Source: Phoronis australis (taxonomy: Eukaryota; Phoronida; Phoronidae). Taken from it: a stretch of 64,000 bases of DNA. A program made the translations under genes and the position numbers. Below the pieces are notes generated by a model. It made no database searches. It was not told the origin of the DNA and saw only the letters and a program-made list of their open reading frames with translations. Location: contig NMRA01000312.1 of NCBI GenBank assembly GCA_002633005.1, positions 205,850-269,849 of the forward strand. Direction: 5' to 3'. This document shows positions 39,845 to 52,562 of the stretch, piece by piece; positions within the stretch are counted from its first letter, which is position 1; each line of letters opens with the position of its first letter.

Positions 39845-39935
39845 GACCCTCATACACATCCAAAGGCATTTGATTGGTTCCCGTCTGCGTTTCGTAGACC
39901 TCAAAACATTAGCTTGCGCTCCAACCTCGCGGCGT

Positions 39936-40174
39936 CAGTGGCCGACGTTTTGCTAGGTTGGGCTGGTGAACTACTCGCATTTCACTCGCGTGATTTGACA
40001 AGATCTTCCTTTTCTCACAAGGTCTTCGAAAAGCTTTCCAGGCTGACCCGAGATGCGTTTCGTAGAACATGTTTCGCTGAAGAGCGCAATGACAAGAACA
40101 CAAAAATTAACGCTAGTGAAATGCGAGTAAGCTCGAGACGGTACGAGCATTCCTTGGCAAAATGGCCGCCACTG
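39936..40174. mobile_element. MITE with CAGTGGCxGCCATTTTGC ends
   Basis: The left end CAGTGGCCGACGTTTTGC and the right end GGCAAAATGGCCGCCACTG are inverted repeats, and inner blocks TACTCGCATTTCACT also pair. It is about 239 bp and non-coding. A related single end occurs at 5881. The ends carry a YY1-like AAAATGGCxGCC motif. Confidence 0.75.
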
Positions 40175-43100
40175 AAATGATTGATTAGCAGATTTATCGC
40201 ATTAACGGACCGGAACGCAGTTCCGTGTAAACGCCGAGAGAAGATGACGAGTTGAGGGTTGACGTCATCGATAAGTCGTCAGTCAACAATTCTTGAACCT
40301 TTGTATCAAAACCCCAACATCTATTTTTGATTATCTTGTTAACGAGCAACTATCCTTACATTTCATAGCGGGGTTGAACCAAAGAAAACGTGTGAATTGG
40401 TCGCAAGTAAACAGATATTGTGCTTTCAGTGACCACCACAAGTCACTGAAAAAGCTTTAGAAAGGAGAGATCGCAACGTGTAAATGCCACGAGACGACAC
40501 CTGCTTACGACACAAGTTTTTGCACGTTTTTTGCTTGAAACGAATACCGAAAGGTTCTATTATTCATCATTTCTCGCTTGTACGAAGTCTCGTGAGCACG
40601 CTGTCGTCGCTTTAAATTACATGGTGGAAGCATCCACTGCGTTATATTCATTCAAACAACTATATCGGTATCTATTAATGAACTGCCATAGCAACAGAAA
40701 CTTAAAATTCCATTTAAACGAGCTGCTATATGCTACTGAAAACAAGCTTGCAAATCACCTGATTTGAGCATTAGTTTTTTTTTACTTGACAGTTTACAAC
40801 ACATAGTTTGACACTGGAAATGTACGGCTGCGCGAACAATGCCCAGTCATATTCTCCTAAACTTTAGCTCCTAAATCCTACACGCGGTGTTGTGATGATC
40901 CACACTCGCCGGGCAGCAAACTCAAATCTCTAAATTTTCCAGCTCTAGAATTCTTTCGTATTTATGCTTAACCTGTCCAAGTGGATGTTGTGCTCATAGA
41001 TTCAACTTTGATGTCTGATTGTGAAGAATGTCCTGAAATTTTCGATCCGCGAAAAAAGTTTAGAAAATCAGGTCTGGTTTTCAGAATGCGTGTCCGTTGC
41101 TAAACTGCCATTGATCTGAGTTTAGAGGACGTGACTGATACCCGTCCATGTACTTGTTTCTCGAGATTAATGTTCATGCCTTGTTAAAACACCACAAAAT
41201 CAAACACCTCCTTCAGCCCTCCATAATGATCACGTCAGTGTCTCACTGTCTCACGATACAAATGACTGCGTAAAACTACATTGATGAATTAAACGTCGGA
41301 CAATTATGTTGAATTTTCAGTCATATCTACTTGGAAAATCAAATAGGTCACCTTGTGCGTAGCCACGCCCAGTTCGTTACTGTTTCTTCCTTGTGCTTTA
41401 TGTAAATTGTGCTACACTTTATTGTTACTATACTTGGACACGATATCTTCACATCTACTATCTTTCGCTGCTCCACGTGAAGACTAATATATTGTTTTAA
41501 ATGTCGTTTTCAGCTTCCTGTTTATATATGATTGCTGACGGAAAACCCCTCAGCTACCATGATACATTTATCGTGGGACGTTTTTGAACAATTTTGAAGA
41601 TTTTTGAGACATCAGGTTTTGTATTGTATTTTCGACAGCAATACTGTAATATGGCAGTGGGGTTTTCGACCTGGATAAAGTTTGCTTACTGCAAAACTGC
41701 AAAACATGTGTTGCTTAAGGAGTGCCTTGGAAACTTTGAGTGTATACCCCTGCGTGTGCTTACGTCACCGTTGGTGGAAGCTTGCATTAACTACAGGTGT
41801 TGTAAAGACGTATATAAAGTTCATTGTTTTCTAATAAACGTTTTCTTTACATCACCATGCAGCATGCTAATGTAGTAATATTTGTTAGGCATGTTAATGC
41901 AACCAGTTATTTTACTGTGAAGCACATATCTCATATTGTTTCTTGTAACGTTTAACCTTTTTGTTTTTACTTTCTAAGCGCAAGGTGGCGCTTTACAGGA
42001 GATGATACGACCGTTTAGTAGTAAGTGGCGGATCATGTCAGCATGCGCGATCCAGCTTCTTGTAAACGTTGTTTTGTTTTCTCTCTTGTCCCGTCTTGTC
42101 TCTGAAGGTGACTTACATGTTGCGTTCTTGGTCTGATAGTTTATATCTTCCTATCAACCTGCTTCCTTCTTGCAAAGTCCTTTGTCCACGAAGCGGCTTT
42201 CTCAACACGTCTTCTCTTGTCTGTTTGTGACATCTTTGCTATTTCCCAATGTGCTGTCTTTGCTGTCAGTCTTTTCTAAAACCCACTAAATAAATCCAGC
42301 TAGCGCAAATATTACCGGGTATAAATAGACAGATGATTGACGATAGATGATTAGAATGGATGATGAAACGTATACATAATCATTAGGACCAACCTAGGTG
42401 AATGATAGTTCCTTAGCTAATGTAGAACAGTAAGTTAGGACTGTAAGAACAAAACGCTTCATAACATTCCTTGTTAGAATGCATGGATACATTTACCTGA
42501 AAATACATATGAAAGCTAATCAGTAAAACATCAAACAGAAATGATCCTCAATGCCAATATCTTGACTCTGGGTTTCGGCCACGTACTTTAAAAATAATTT
42601 TTGTTTTTCTTTGATGGAAAAACAAATGGGAAACGCAGCGACACTGTGTTACGAAGCGGTATGTAGGACAAATTTCATGCAACGTAGTCCTGGTATTTTC
42701 TGGGATCAAACAATTCACAATAGAATCAGGCACCAATGTCTAGTCAAGCTTTTCATAAGCAACGTGCACGCTGTTTCGCTGATGGGTGGCACGTACGTCA
42801 CGTGACATCAGACAGCTGCGCGTTCTCCGACCACTCTCTAATGTTACTGCACTGCACTGCAGACACTTTTTGCTTACCTCTAGCTCGAAGTTTACCTGTC
42901 ACATTTTAAATGAATGGACGGCATGTTTCATTCGACGCATGGAAATTTAGTGCACGTACAAAGTTGCCACAAATAAGTATAAATAGGTGGCTCTAGTGTA
43001 TAGGCTTGTTTTGCCTGTATAAAGTGGGGTTCATAACGTGTGTTTTCATGCTAAAGAAAAAATTAGTCCGGAAAATCCAATTAATAAATGCCAGTTTCTG

Positions 43101-43679
43101 AATGTAGTTCTTTTTTAACATCCTCTGACACGAGACGATTGTGCCCACTTTGTACCATCGAGACTCGTGTAAGCACGATCTCTTTTCGGTCTGTATGTAT
43201 ATGCAAGAAGTTTTCAATTTCAATGGCTCGCTTTGAGGAAATTGATAAAACATAATGCACAACTGGCAAGCGGAGTCCTTTGAAAGTTCTTCTGTAAATT
43301 TATGAATTCTTCTTACACCTAGATTCTTCTTATACAATTACATCTAGATAGAATTGTTTTGATACTCATGCTGTTCGTTGTCGTTATGTCGTTACTGTCA
43401 CCGTGGACTGCAGTTCATAAAAGGATTTTAAGTGACGCTCTCCGTTCAAGGTGATTTTTGAACTGCAAAAACTAGCGAATTGTACACTGTCTCTTCTATG
43501 TTCTGTTTTCTTTTAGTGGTTAATTTTGCCGCTCCAACGAGTCGATACATTATTGCCGGAGGTATTGTATATAACGCAACTGTGTGACACTTTTAAACAC
43601 TCTCTGGGTGATGTGTTGACACGTTTTAGGACCATTTTCCATTCCAGAACACCGAATTATTATATCCTCTTTTTTCTTC

Positions 43680-43715
43680 AGTGTGTGTGTGTGCGTGTGT
43701 GTGTGTCTGTGTGTG
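43680..43715. repeat. GT microsatellite
   Basis: An interrupted (GT)n run with single C interruptions, in Shaw intron 2. Confidence 0.9.
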
Positions 43716-44484
43716 AATCTTTCGTCAGTCCTTTCAGCAGGCAGTCAAATATTGTCTCGGTGCTAGATTAGGAAATTATGTTTGTAGCAAACTAGACAGC
43801 AGGTCCAACGTTCCGTTTCTAGTTTTTTATTTCAATTCTGTTGATGTAACGTTGTCCAATGTCAAGGTTAAAAAACGTTGATCTTATCTGTCTCATTCCG
43901 TCACATATACGATTTCGCGAGGTCCTGTAAGATCTTGATTACTACACAAGAAACTAGGTAAACGGAACGTTTCCCAGGTTTAAAACGCGCAAATCAAGTG
44001 ACGGAAACAAAGCACACAAATAATTTAGTCATTTGTTTTGTGTAGTGAAATTTGTCAGTGGGTACAAAAACGTTGTACAGCTTAAAGGCAGCTCGAGTTG
44101 AACACAAGCTTATCGCGACCAAAATTTTGTCTTTCTTTAGCAGACAATGTTTTATTAGAATTTGAATTGGTTGCGAGACTTATAACCACCTTGAAGTGAT
44201 TGCGTGACGTATGTGCGTGTGCTTAGTTAGTGGCTGCTGTGCTTTTACTTTCATGTTTGAGTTGTTAAGATATTTCTAACCCAGATTAAAAAGACGTAAA
44301 CGTTGCAGAAAGAAGGAGTATAGTGCAGTTCGAATAAGTCGTAACACCACAGACAAAATCGAACAGCTTTCACCCCGACTGTCTTGTTGGTCTCATTGAG
44401 TTCCTCTTCTAGTAAACGAGCTACGTCACACCTTCGTAGTATTTGGTGGGACAACGCCCGTTCTTTACAGAAAATCAATTTGTA

Positions 44485-44545
44485 CATGGGCGCACCCATG
44501 GGGGCGGAGGGGCTCGAGCCCCCCAATTTGGCGAATTGGGCAAAA
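44485..44545. repeat. Divergent GGCGGCGCACC-type repeat fragment
   Basis: ACATGGGCGCACCCATGGGGGCGGAGGGG (in parts) followed by GAGCCCCCCAATTTGGCG resembles the units at 24320, 52003 and 57036. Related sequence flanked by G and C runs is common among the small elements of this window. Confidence 0.45.
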
Positions 44546-45144
44546 AGCTCCGCCTCAGCGAAACAAAAAGTCCGAGTAAAGGAGACAAAAGTCCACAAAG
44601 CCCTCAGGAATTCGGCGCGGATGCACATTCCGTAGGCCTGAACCTAGTGGTCCCGTTCTTTTTAACTTTGTTTAATGTTCGCTGATTTTTTTGAGTAAAA
44701 GGTCCGCATACCGAAAAGTTCGAGCTCCTCTATAGTTTAGGCAGGGTGTGCGCATGTTGTAGGCGTCTTATACTGTGGTACTAGCTCACAATCTGCAATC
44801 TTTACGCCTTTTCACCTTGACACATGTTTCGCATGATGCATTTCAACTCTTGACGAAAGTGTTTAGAAGTACAATGTTTATAATTTAATGCTGTATGAAA
44901 CTTAATTCACTAAAACAACGAATGTTACTTTTTGTATTATGCATGGATGTTATTTTGAATGTATTAGTTTAATGATGGCACCTGCCTTTGAAATTTAAAA
45001 CACAAACTTGAGCACCCTTTATGCACTTTTTGAGTTCGAATTATTTAAGGGCACCGGTTAAAAAATTCACAACAAATTTCGAACACGACGGGTTTAAAAA
45101 GTCTGGATACACCGAAAGTTGATAATACCATTTATGCTCCACAG

Positions 45145-45308
45145 GAGGCGGTGAAGAGACCATACCAATGCTGATGATTAATCATACCGAAAAAGAGGAT
45201 CCGGGTCCTCGAACGAGACCTAATCCTCCCGCGTCGGGAAACGCAACAGATGCAAAAGCCACTGACATACCTACGTCAGAACTTATTACCATAGCAACGG
45301 GTTGGTAG
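45145..45308 (+). CDS. Shaw: Shaw, alternative terminal exon A
   Basis: The 3' splice site GCTCCACAG is followed by a frame that accepts the phase-1 end of exon 2 (G|GA = Gly). It encodes about 53 more residues, beginning GGEETIPMLMINH and ending TSELITIATGW, then TAG at 45306-45308. There is no stop before that and no good internal GTRAGT donor, so it most likely ends one isoform. The sequence is polar and Pro/Thr-rich, as expected of Kv3 tails, which differ by alternative splicing in other animals. CAGGAG at the acceptor permits a one-residue NAG alternative. Support is from phase and splice sites, not from homology. Confidence 0.7.
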
Positions 45309-47665
45309 AATAACTCAATTTTACAAGTTTCTCTGCAAGATTTCATAAGCAGCCCGTCAGCTTCGCTCGCGCACCGTGAGAGGTGGTAAATTGCAAAAGC
45401 TATCGTCATCGTTTCTCTTCAGTCATGGCCAAATACTCGCGTGGCAGGAGTCAAGTGACAGAAATGTTACCCAAATAACTTCATCTCTTTGCATGTATTT
45501 AGTATTGTTACTGCTGTTCATCTGTATAAGTGTGGTCTCGTGGATTTATTAACAAAACAACACTTTACTGCTTAACGTTTTGAGTCCAGTAGATACGGTT
45601 TGATTTGATTGTTATATTTGTCTAGATGATCGAAGTGTCGATATACCCTTACTAATTTAAGATTTCTTTGTGATACATTTTGAAATATACTAAGTACTTA
45701 TACGAAAAATTTAAGAAAATTACATTTGCTCGTTCGATACCCGGCAAATGGCATCTTTTTCATAGGTCAACTCTGCCATGTAAATGAGGAAGTAATAGGG
45801 CTTATTTCGGGAAACATTGATAAACAAACAATCATCCGATTATTATTCTTTTGGAGGTTTTTAGTACATGCGCTTCTGTTCAAACTGCTTATTCAAGTCT
45901 CATTATTGCGCATTCTGAGAAGCTGACGGGCTTAACCGTTGCATTTCTTGCTCTATTCCTCTTTCAGAACTCTATTTAAATGTCTTGTATCTCCCCCCGT
46001 CCGCCATCACCTCTTTTCAAAATGTGTGCATGTATGATCAATAGTAACTTACAGTGTGATCTAAGGCATGATTCAATGCAAGCTTTGATTGACTCGCAGT
46101 TTGTTTGCCATCAAATTTATGGACTGTCTTAACCGACGATTTGTCGACTCTGGAGTTTTTCACGAAGTTGTGCAGCCTTGAAAGAATAAGTTAGTACCTA
46201 CAAAGAATAGACAACTCTGAATTGTCTGTTCTACGTGTAACCTACAGGAGGACGTGCGGTTGCATATTCAAATACCGTCCCTGTGTCACGTGAAATAATT
46301 CTTCATAGAGTGTGCTTCATGATGGAACACGTTTTAAAGCGGTATAAACCCCGTGCTTTCTGTCCAAAAATAAATCTTTATTTACGCCTCTATCGTTGTA
46401 AAAATGACCTCAAATTGTTCTTTACTCAGTTTAGAAGTGATTTGGGCTCGGGAAGAATGGACAATTCGTTTTTGTAGTGACCAAGCTCATAAAATTTCAG
46501 GTCATGCCGTGACCTAAAGTTTAAGACCTTCGTCTGAAGAGTTAAGGAACTTACAGTTCTTTTTAAGGGAAGAAATCCAGCCATTTTGGCCAAGGAACAA
46601 TTTGAGACCAATTTCTTAACGGTAGGTGTCCTAAACCAAAATTTGGTGCAAGGCTTTACATCGCTTTATATAAGAAAAATTGGAAAAAGAGAAGATGCAT
46701 TTAGACACTTCTCGGTATTTACACCTAGCGTTTGAAAATTACATTCCTCAAATGGACGACTCCAGGGCATGAACAGTCTTTATCTCTCGGGCAGCCGTTA
46801 CAGTACCTTATAAATCAGTTGGTATGCTAACAAACTCTCTCTAACTGAATGTTATCCGTAAGTTCTGGTGTTGTTTGCAGTTTTCTTACATAGACTTCAT
46901 GTAGTCCATCAAAAATAATCGAGTGGGGTCAGGGAATGTCCCCAAAATGAAATAGTTCAGGAAGTGGTCGATGTCTCCATAGGTTGACAAGCTGTGTCTG
47001 TGTTATGTGGGAGATTGAACTAACTTGCTATTCATCCACATAAGTCTGATGTCAAGGTGAGCTTACTTTGGAATGAAGAAATTAACAAACATGTCAACAT
47101 ATGTAAACATTTTTTAACACCGACCACTTTCCGAACCATCTCACGCATTGGTTATGTAATGGTTGCCATGGCAAATAGAGCAAAGAAGTGTCCTTGTGAA
47201 GGTTACAGTTTTCAAATGCAAGGTGAATACAAACTCCCACATCCTGGCTCTGCTGCAAACAAGAACCGCTTAGATAATCAACTCTTTCTGGATTTATTCT
47301 TACTCAAAATATGTATCGAGACACCATGGATTATAAATCTTCAGCAAATTTCGCGATGACCAGCAGGTGACGACTAGATGTAAGTAGCTGTTTGCATTCA
47401 CTCACAACACTAGCATTCACTGGCCAAGGGAATGCGTTACGGTATGGACTCTACGAAGCTTGGTCACCAGTGTTCATTGAACGATTCACTCAATGTCTTG
47501 TTGTCATTGGCTGCACCTGTTGTGTAACTTACATATACATGTCAACGTTAAATGGAAATAGGGTCGGGGAAATCACATGAGTAGCTACATTACAACACTG
47601 CCAGACGACAATTCACGTGTTCACCATAGTGATGATAATGAAACTGGGAGCGGCTGTTCTTGTAG
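45309..47665 (+). other. Shaw intron between alternative exons
   Basis: No supported exon or strong repeat. The 100-codon frame at 47057-47359 lacks splice context in the needed phase and any recognisable domain. Confidence 0.55.
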
Positions 47666-47779
47666 ATGGAACTGCAGCAAATACAATTCCGCTCACCAAC
47701 GCCAAGGCATTTTCATCGACGGCCAGTTCAGCTGCATCCACCGCGAAACTGAAAAATGCTGGCTCAAACACAAGTATAT
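47666..47779 (+). CDS. Shaw: Shaw, candidate cassette exon B (38 codons, phase 1-1)
   Basis: A 114-bp open segment is bounded by CTTGTAG and GTAAGA. It enters in phase 1 (G|AT = Asp) and leaves in phase 1, so it can be inserted or skipped without changing frame. It encodes a Ser/Ala/Thr-rich stretch (GTAANTIPLTNAKAFSS at its start, NAGSNTSI at its end), plausible for a cytoplasmic channel tail. A second AG 12 bases downstream would remove four codons in frame. It sits between exons A and C on the channel strand. No homology was recognised; the evidence is phase coherence plus splice consensus. Confidence 0.55.
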
Positions 47780-48449
47780 GTAAGACTTTATCTCATCTTA
47801 AATAATTAAGCCTGATCCTAATATGTTATAAGAGTCGCATTTACAGCCTTTTCGCAAGTTGCGGGTGCAGACGGTGTTGCAAGTACCGTCAAATTGCGGT
47901 CGTTGCCAGCTGCTGTGTATATATATTGTCGCTGCAACAAGTTACTAAACATGCTGACTATTGGCCTGTCTTATTTCACAGCGGCTGCCACCACTAGTGA
48001 TCAGGTTGATCCACACTTCATGTTGTAAAAGTCGCAGTCACAGCGTCTTCGTAGCCTCTGCAGATGTTGTATCATAAAATAAGTTAGCTTGTCTGCTGGT
48101 ATAGTAGCGACTACCAACTCAATGTGCACAGGTGCTGTATTTGCAGCAGCTGGACACAACTACGATTTGGTGGTACTTAAAACAACGTTTGCAACAACCT
48201 GGGAAACCTGAGACTGCGACTCTTACAACGTTTTATTGGTCAGACTTTAGTGGTTGAATCTGCCTGTTTGGGCTTCATGAGGATACTGACACCAAATCTT
48301 TAAGTTACAAAAATCCTTTTCCCTTACTCTGTTTGTCGTTGGCAATGGTGAACAGACTTTTTCGTCTAATAGTCGTGAGTTCGGCGTAAAATGTTGGATC
48401 ACCTTAATTTCATATCATCCGATGCAAAGAGCATAGTGTTCATTCGTTT

Positions 48450-48490
48450 GAGTACGAGACTTAGACACGAGACTTAGACACGAGACTTAC
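48450..48490. repeat. Three copies of a 13-bp tandem repeat
   Basis: GAGACTTAGACAC is repeated three times, the last copy with one or two changes. It is in a Shaw intron about 140 bases before exon C. Confidence 0.85.
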
Positions 48491-48630
48491 ACATCTATGA
48501 ATCACTGGTTCGTTATCATCTGAGGTTCACTAATTTAAGCTAATCATCGTTCGTCACTTTATGCATGTATGAGCCCATTCGCCCGTTGTTCCTCATACAA
48601 AGTGATGAATGTTGCTCTTTCCGTTGCAGC

Positions 48631-48742
48631 TAAATCTCCAGATGGTGACAAAAACGGTGGTGCGAAAGACTTTTCCAAACCGATGTCGCCTCCCCAGAAT
48701 GCTTCGTCTACTGGAAATGTTTGTATTTCTGTGAACACGTGA
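48631..48742 (+). CDS. Shaw: Shaw, terminal exon C
   Basis: The strong acceptor TCTTTCCGTTGCAG is followed by CT AAA TCT CCA GAT, which accepts phase 1 from exon 2 or cassette B. It encodes about 35 residues starting AKSPDGDK. In the frame that reads GGAKDFSKPMSPPQNAS it ends CISVNT-stop at 48740-48742. That frame depends on the length of an A run at 48651. One A fewer would shift it to a stop at 48732-48734. The polar Ser/Pro-rich tail favours the first reading. The downstream AATAAA at 49360 would give a 3' UTR of about 0.6 kb. Confidence 0.6.
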
Positions 48743-49359
48743 TCATGGCTGGAGTTAGGAAGATGGGGTTTTAAAGTTTAACTATTAGCGCATACTAAAA
48801 GAAGAACGACCTGCAACTGATTAAAAATTTGTGTAGTGTAGTAAAAACAATTGGGAGTTTATCAGTTGTTTAATACTCTAGTAACGGCTACAATCGTTCG
48901 TGCACGAATTAGGGTACAGTTAGGGTAAAATCGTTGGTAATGGTTTCTTTGTGCTCGAAAATATCTTCACCCTGAAATAAGGTCATCTAACACATCATGT
49001 GAAAGAAAGCAGGGCACCCAATAGCAGGTACGCTTTCGTCTCTGTAAGGTATGTTTGTTAGAAGAGACAGTGAAGCATTTGCGAAATTAAGTTCACTTTC
49101 CAAAAGATATCTGTCTCTGCTTGGCTTCGTTTCACGACAGCAAAACGTGCTTGGAAATTATAATTAAAATAGATGTAAGCCCAAGAGACAGTCAGCACTT
49201 CGATTAGGCTGAAAAGTGAAGTATTGTGGGTAGATAAAACGATTTTCTAGCGAGCGCCGTCTTGGCTTCAAAACGAGGCTATTGACCCACGGACAATGTT
49301 TGGCAACGGACGCAACCATGACCATTGTGAAACTTAAGTGAACACTAAAAGTGGCGATT

Positions 49360-49365
49360 AATAAA
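49360..49365 (+). terminator. Possible poly(A) signal of Shaw
   Basis: AATAAA lies about 620 bases after exon C and abuts the left end of the MITE at 49368. It could serve the exon C isoform. No downstream element could be assigned. Confidence 0.4.
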
Positions 49366-49367
49366 GC

Positions 49368-49603
49368 TCAAGGTACCTAAACTACACGGTCAACGGACTC
49401 ATAACCACGGGTCATGACGGACTCATCGGCTTCCTGGGTCAGCTGACATCTTCATTTTGTCCGTAAACCGTGTTTGGCGGTCCGTTAATCGTGTTTCCTC
49501 GTGAATATGAGTCCGTGTCCCGTGTATTTGGGTGCGTGAATCGTGTTTTGTGAGTCCGTTCCTGTGTTTATGAGTCAGTTGACCGTGTAGTTTAGGTACC
49601 TTG
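49368..49603. mobile_element. MITE with TCAAGGTACCTAAACTACAC ends
   Basis: The terminal inverted repeats TCAAGGTACCTAAACTACAC and its complement bound 236 bp. Sub-terminal words GGACTCAT, GAGTCCGT and CGTGTTT recur in both orientations. AGC on both sides may be a 3-bp target duplication. It is non-coding; the minus-strand frame at 49423-49698 is produced by the repeats. Confidence 0.85.
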
Positions 49604-52002
49604 AAGCTGCAGTATGCCAACAGTCTCAATAACCATGCCACTACGATGTGGTACGTGACCGCCTCATCTTTAGATTGTTTATTGTTGTGTCTAAACAATT
49701 ACATAAAGGCCAACGCACACTGTGCGATCTGTTGCCAAGAGGCCTCGCGACATTTTATCCGCGACAAATTGTCGTTTTGTTGAATCATGACATTGTCGGC
49801 GATGGTAATCGTATCGTGTGCGAGGCCAGTCATGGGCAATCGCATCTGGCAGTAGTGCATTGCGATGGGAGTTGTCTGTGGAAGACTTATATGTAGCCTA
49901 TTTGCTGTTGAAAAGCGTTTCAAGAAAGTTCAATGTAAATATACAGCGTGATGTCTTGTATCATATTTTATAAATAGACACGTGGGTGTGCACATCAGAA
50001 TGGTCTCATCGTGTTTTTCTTGCTGTGTGGAGGAACTCAGAAGCAAAGTGTGATAATCGACTAATACATGTAATATAGGAATAGCTGTGTTGTGCGCGTG
50101 CGTATTGTAGTCTTTCCGGCCGTAAGAACTTGGTCCCAGCTAGCGACAAATCGGTCTTCTGTGATTGCAATCGTCATTATAATGTATCTTTCGGCGTGTT
50201 GAGCTGTGTTGTAAGAGTAATAAATATCTGGAGTATTTGTAGGTATCGCTCATTGAACCTGAGGAACGTCAAGTTATTGTATGTCTGCCTGTACTACCAA
50301 TCTTCAGTTAGTAATTCTCAGCACCATATTTTGACAAATCATGCTTGTTAAGAATATGTTTTAAAACACCGTTAGAACAATTCATGAATCACATTATGGA
50401 TGTGCATGCAACAAGAGAGCCGATATGCCATAGGTGGTGCCAAGGTCAAGGACGCCTTTTTATTACATTTGACCGGATTGATACAGAATTCCGACATCGA
50501 GCTTCTCATCATGTGACGTCATTGGTATGGGACACATCTGAAGTGAAGGAACTAAATATAGTCTAAGGGAAATATACTGTTAACGTAGCGAAGTTGTTCA
50601 AATACAAATATACACCTACGGATTGAGGTGAGGGAAAGGTGAGCGAAATGAAACCTGACCTAGAAATTAGGATCATTCAAAACTGCAATCCTCCGTGAGT
50701 ATAGAAAATCGGCTACCGGTGCGGAAACATAATCCCAATTCCGCATATAAAGTTAGCTGTGAGTCGACTCTTCAATAAAATGATATTCCTTCACAAGTTT
50801 ACGAAAGTATACAACCAATGTTTCCACGTCCTACATTTTGGTATAGTTTCCTATTCGAAAAAGCGTGCCAGTTTTGCTCACATCCGTTCCACCTAGTTGT
50901 TAGGAATTTTGACGTGAGACATATCACTAGACTATATGGATGTTTAGTGATAACGTGTCGGCGACTACTGCAACACGATTTGGACCCTTAAATGATAATC
51001 AAAAATGCATTCACATCTTATTTTCAAAAAATATTCGCAGGTTTTATTTTTCTTACGTTTCAGGTAACCGCGAGGCCATTTTAGCTCTTGAAACTTTCAA
51101 AAAAACATTGGTGTGGCTTACTCGGTGTGTCCCATTGCGGTTAAACCCATTGAATGCTCCCGGAGAGATGAGAAGGGTCAAAATTTAGTACGTCCATAGT
51201 CCAGTAGTAGTTTTCAGTAATTTTCAGCGCTACGTAGACCTAGTCTAATTATGATTCTTGTTTCAATTTTAGTATCTTAAGTTGGCTGGGTCCTAAACGT
51301 TGACATGACGTCATACTAAACAATCGAATAGTATAAACACTGCCAAATTAGGTATTCTTAAGTAGCGTATTCGGAAACCGCACGTCAGTATTCACTAGCA
51401 GTCTTTGCTAGATCCACACGTTTGACTTCCAGTATGTTCGTCTGATTGCACAAACCAGAACTACATTGATGTAAAATTCACCACAAATTCTAAGGGGTTG
51501 AAGTGCTCCTGTGCCGGGACTCCATATGACGAAACTGGAATTGCGAATCTGTCTACGATCTATGACCATGAGCAGCTGACCGGTTGGCTAGTAACGCACA
51601 GGCACACCGTTTTAACTTTCCTTGCATAACACCAAACAAAATATGGGCCGCGTGTGGTTTGTTCAAACTTATTGTGGCAGTAGTTCAGTTACAGCTAGTG
51701 AAACGGATTGTATGTCCAGGCAATAGTAGTTGCCGAGAAAAAATGTCCCAGAAAGCACTGCTAAGTCATGCGCATGCGTCAGATTTCGAGACTAGTAAAA
51801 GGCAGAGGCCAATGTGTTTTTGTTTCAACGCCGGAGGCAGTTCTTGGGGAAGGGGGNTCAGTAACATTACCTATTTTCCGCAAGGGAAAGTTTATAAGAC
51901 TACGTGATCCACTTTATCTTGCATTGTGATTTCCCACAGTGATAATTACGCGTAATCTCCCCAACCTGGCATGACGATACATGGACGGCCTAGCACTGAA
52001 AT
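49604..52002. other. No gene seen
   Basis: Only short open frames, none with a recognisable domain. There is a single N at about 51857 beside a G run. This is the intergenic stretch between Shaw and the next gene. Confidence 0.5.
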
Positions 52003-52053
52003 AAGTGTGGGGGTGTGCTATAGACCCCAGCCCCCTATGGTGCTCCGCCCATG
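52003..52053. repeat. GGCGGCGCACCA unit, single copy
   Basis: GTGGGGGTGTGCTATAGACCC, CAGCCCCCTATGGTGCTCCG, CCCATGT: one unit of the family at 24320 and 57036. Confidence 0.75.
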
Positions 52054-52418
52054 TAATAGTCTTGGTGAGCTCAACCCTGGATTTGCATTGCACTGGACCT
52101 GAGGCTCCCCAGGTTGCTGTGGAAATCAGGAACGTTTTGTTGGGTCCAAAACGTTTAGAATGTTTCAGTTTTAGTCTGTTTCAAATGTGTGTATAATTAA
52201 ATGTTTTCTAAAACTTTCAAGATTTTTAACTGGGTCGGGTACTCAAGTCAGGTGACATTTTGCTTACCGTACACCGTACGTGTAGCTCTACCATGTTAAA
52301 GTTCTATAGTAATTTAATTATAGTGAGGTATATTTTGTATTTCTTCTGTATGTTTCGAGTACACTATTTATTATCTCGCGTCTTTGGTATTATATGTGCT
52401 CATTGTACAAAGCAACAT

Positions 52419-52562
52419 ATCACCTTGGTTACTCTTCAAAGGCAATGTATAACTATCATCTTGGTTACTCTTCAAAGGCAATGTATAACTATCACCTTGG
52501 TTACTCTTCAAAGGCAATGTATAACTATCACCTTGGTTACTCTTCAAAGGCAATGTATAACT
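52419..52562. repeat. Four copies of a 36-bp tandem repeat
   Basis: Each unit runs ATCACCTTGGTTACTC then TTCAAAGGCAATGTATAACT. Because 36 is a multiple of three the array is open in several frames on both strands. That explains the overlapping repeat-peptide frames at 52260-52672. I do not call these genes. Confidence 0.95.

Larger units (their letters stand above)
38603..45144 (+). other. Shaw intron 2 (to the first alternative C-terminal exon)
   Basis: A 6.5-kb intron holding the element at 39081-39844, the MITE at 39936-40174, a GT microsatellite and a GGCGGAGGGG repeat fragment. The longest frame inside (39806-40180) overlaps both mobile elements and is rejected as a gene. No further phase-1 exon was found, but short exons could be missed by eye. 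Confidence 0.8.

Noticed and set aside
39806-40180. 124-codon frame (+)
   Set aside because: It spans the right end of one inverted-repeat element and a whole MITE; no domain, so it is chance translation of repeats.
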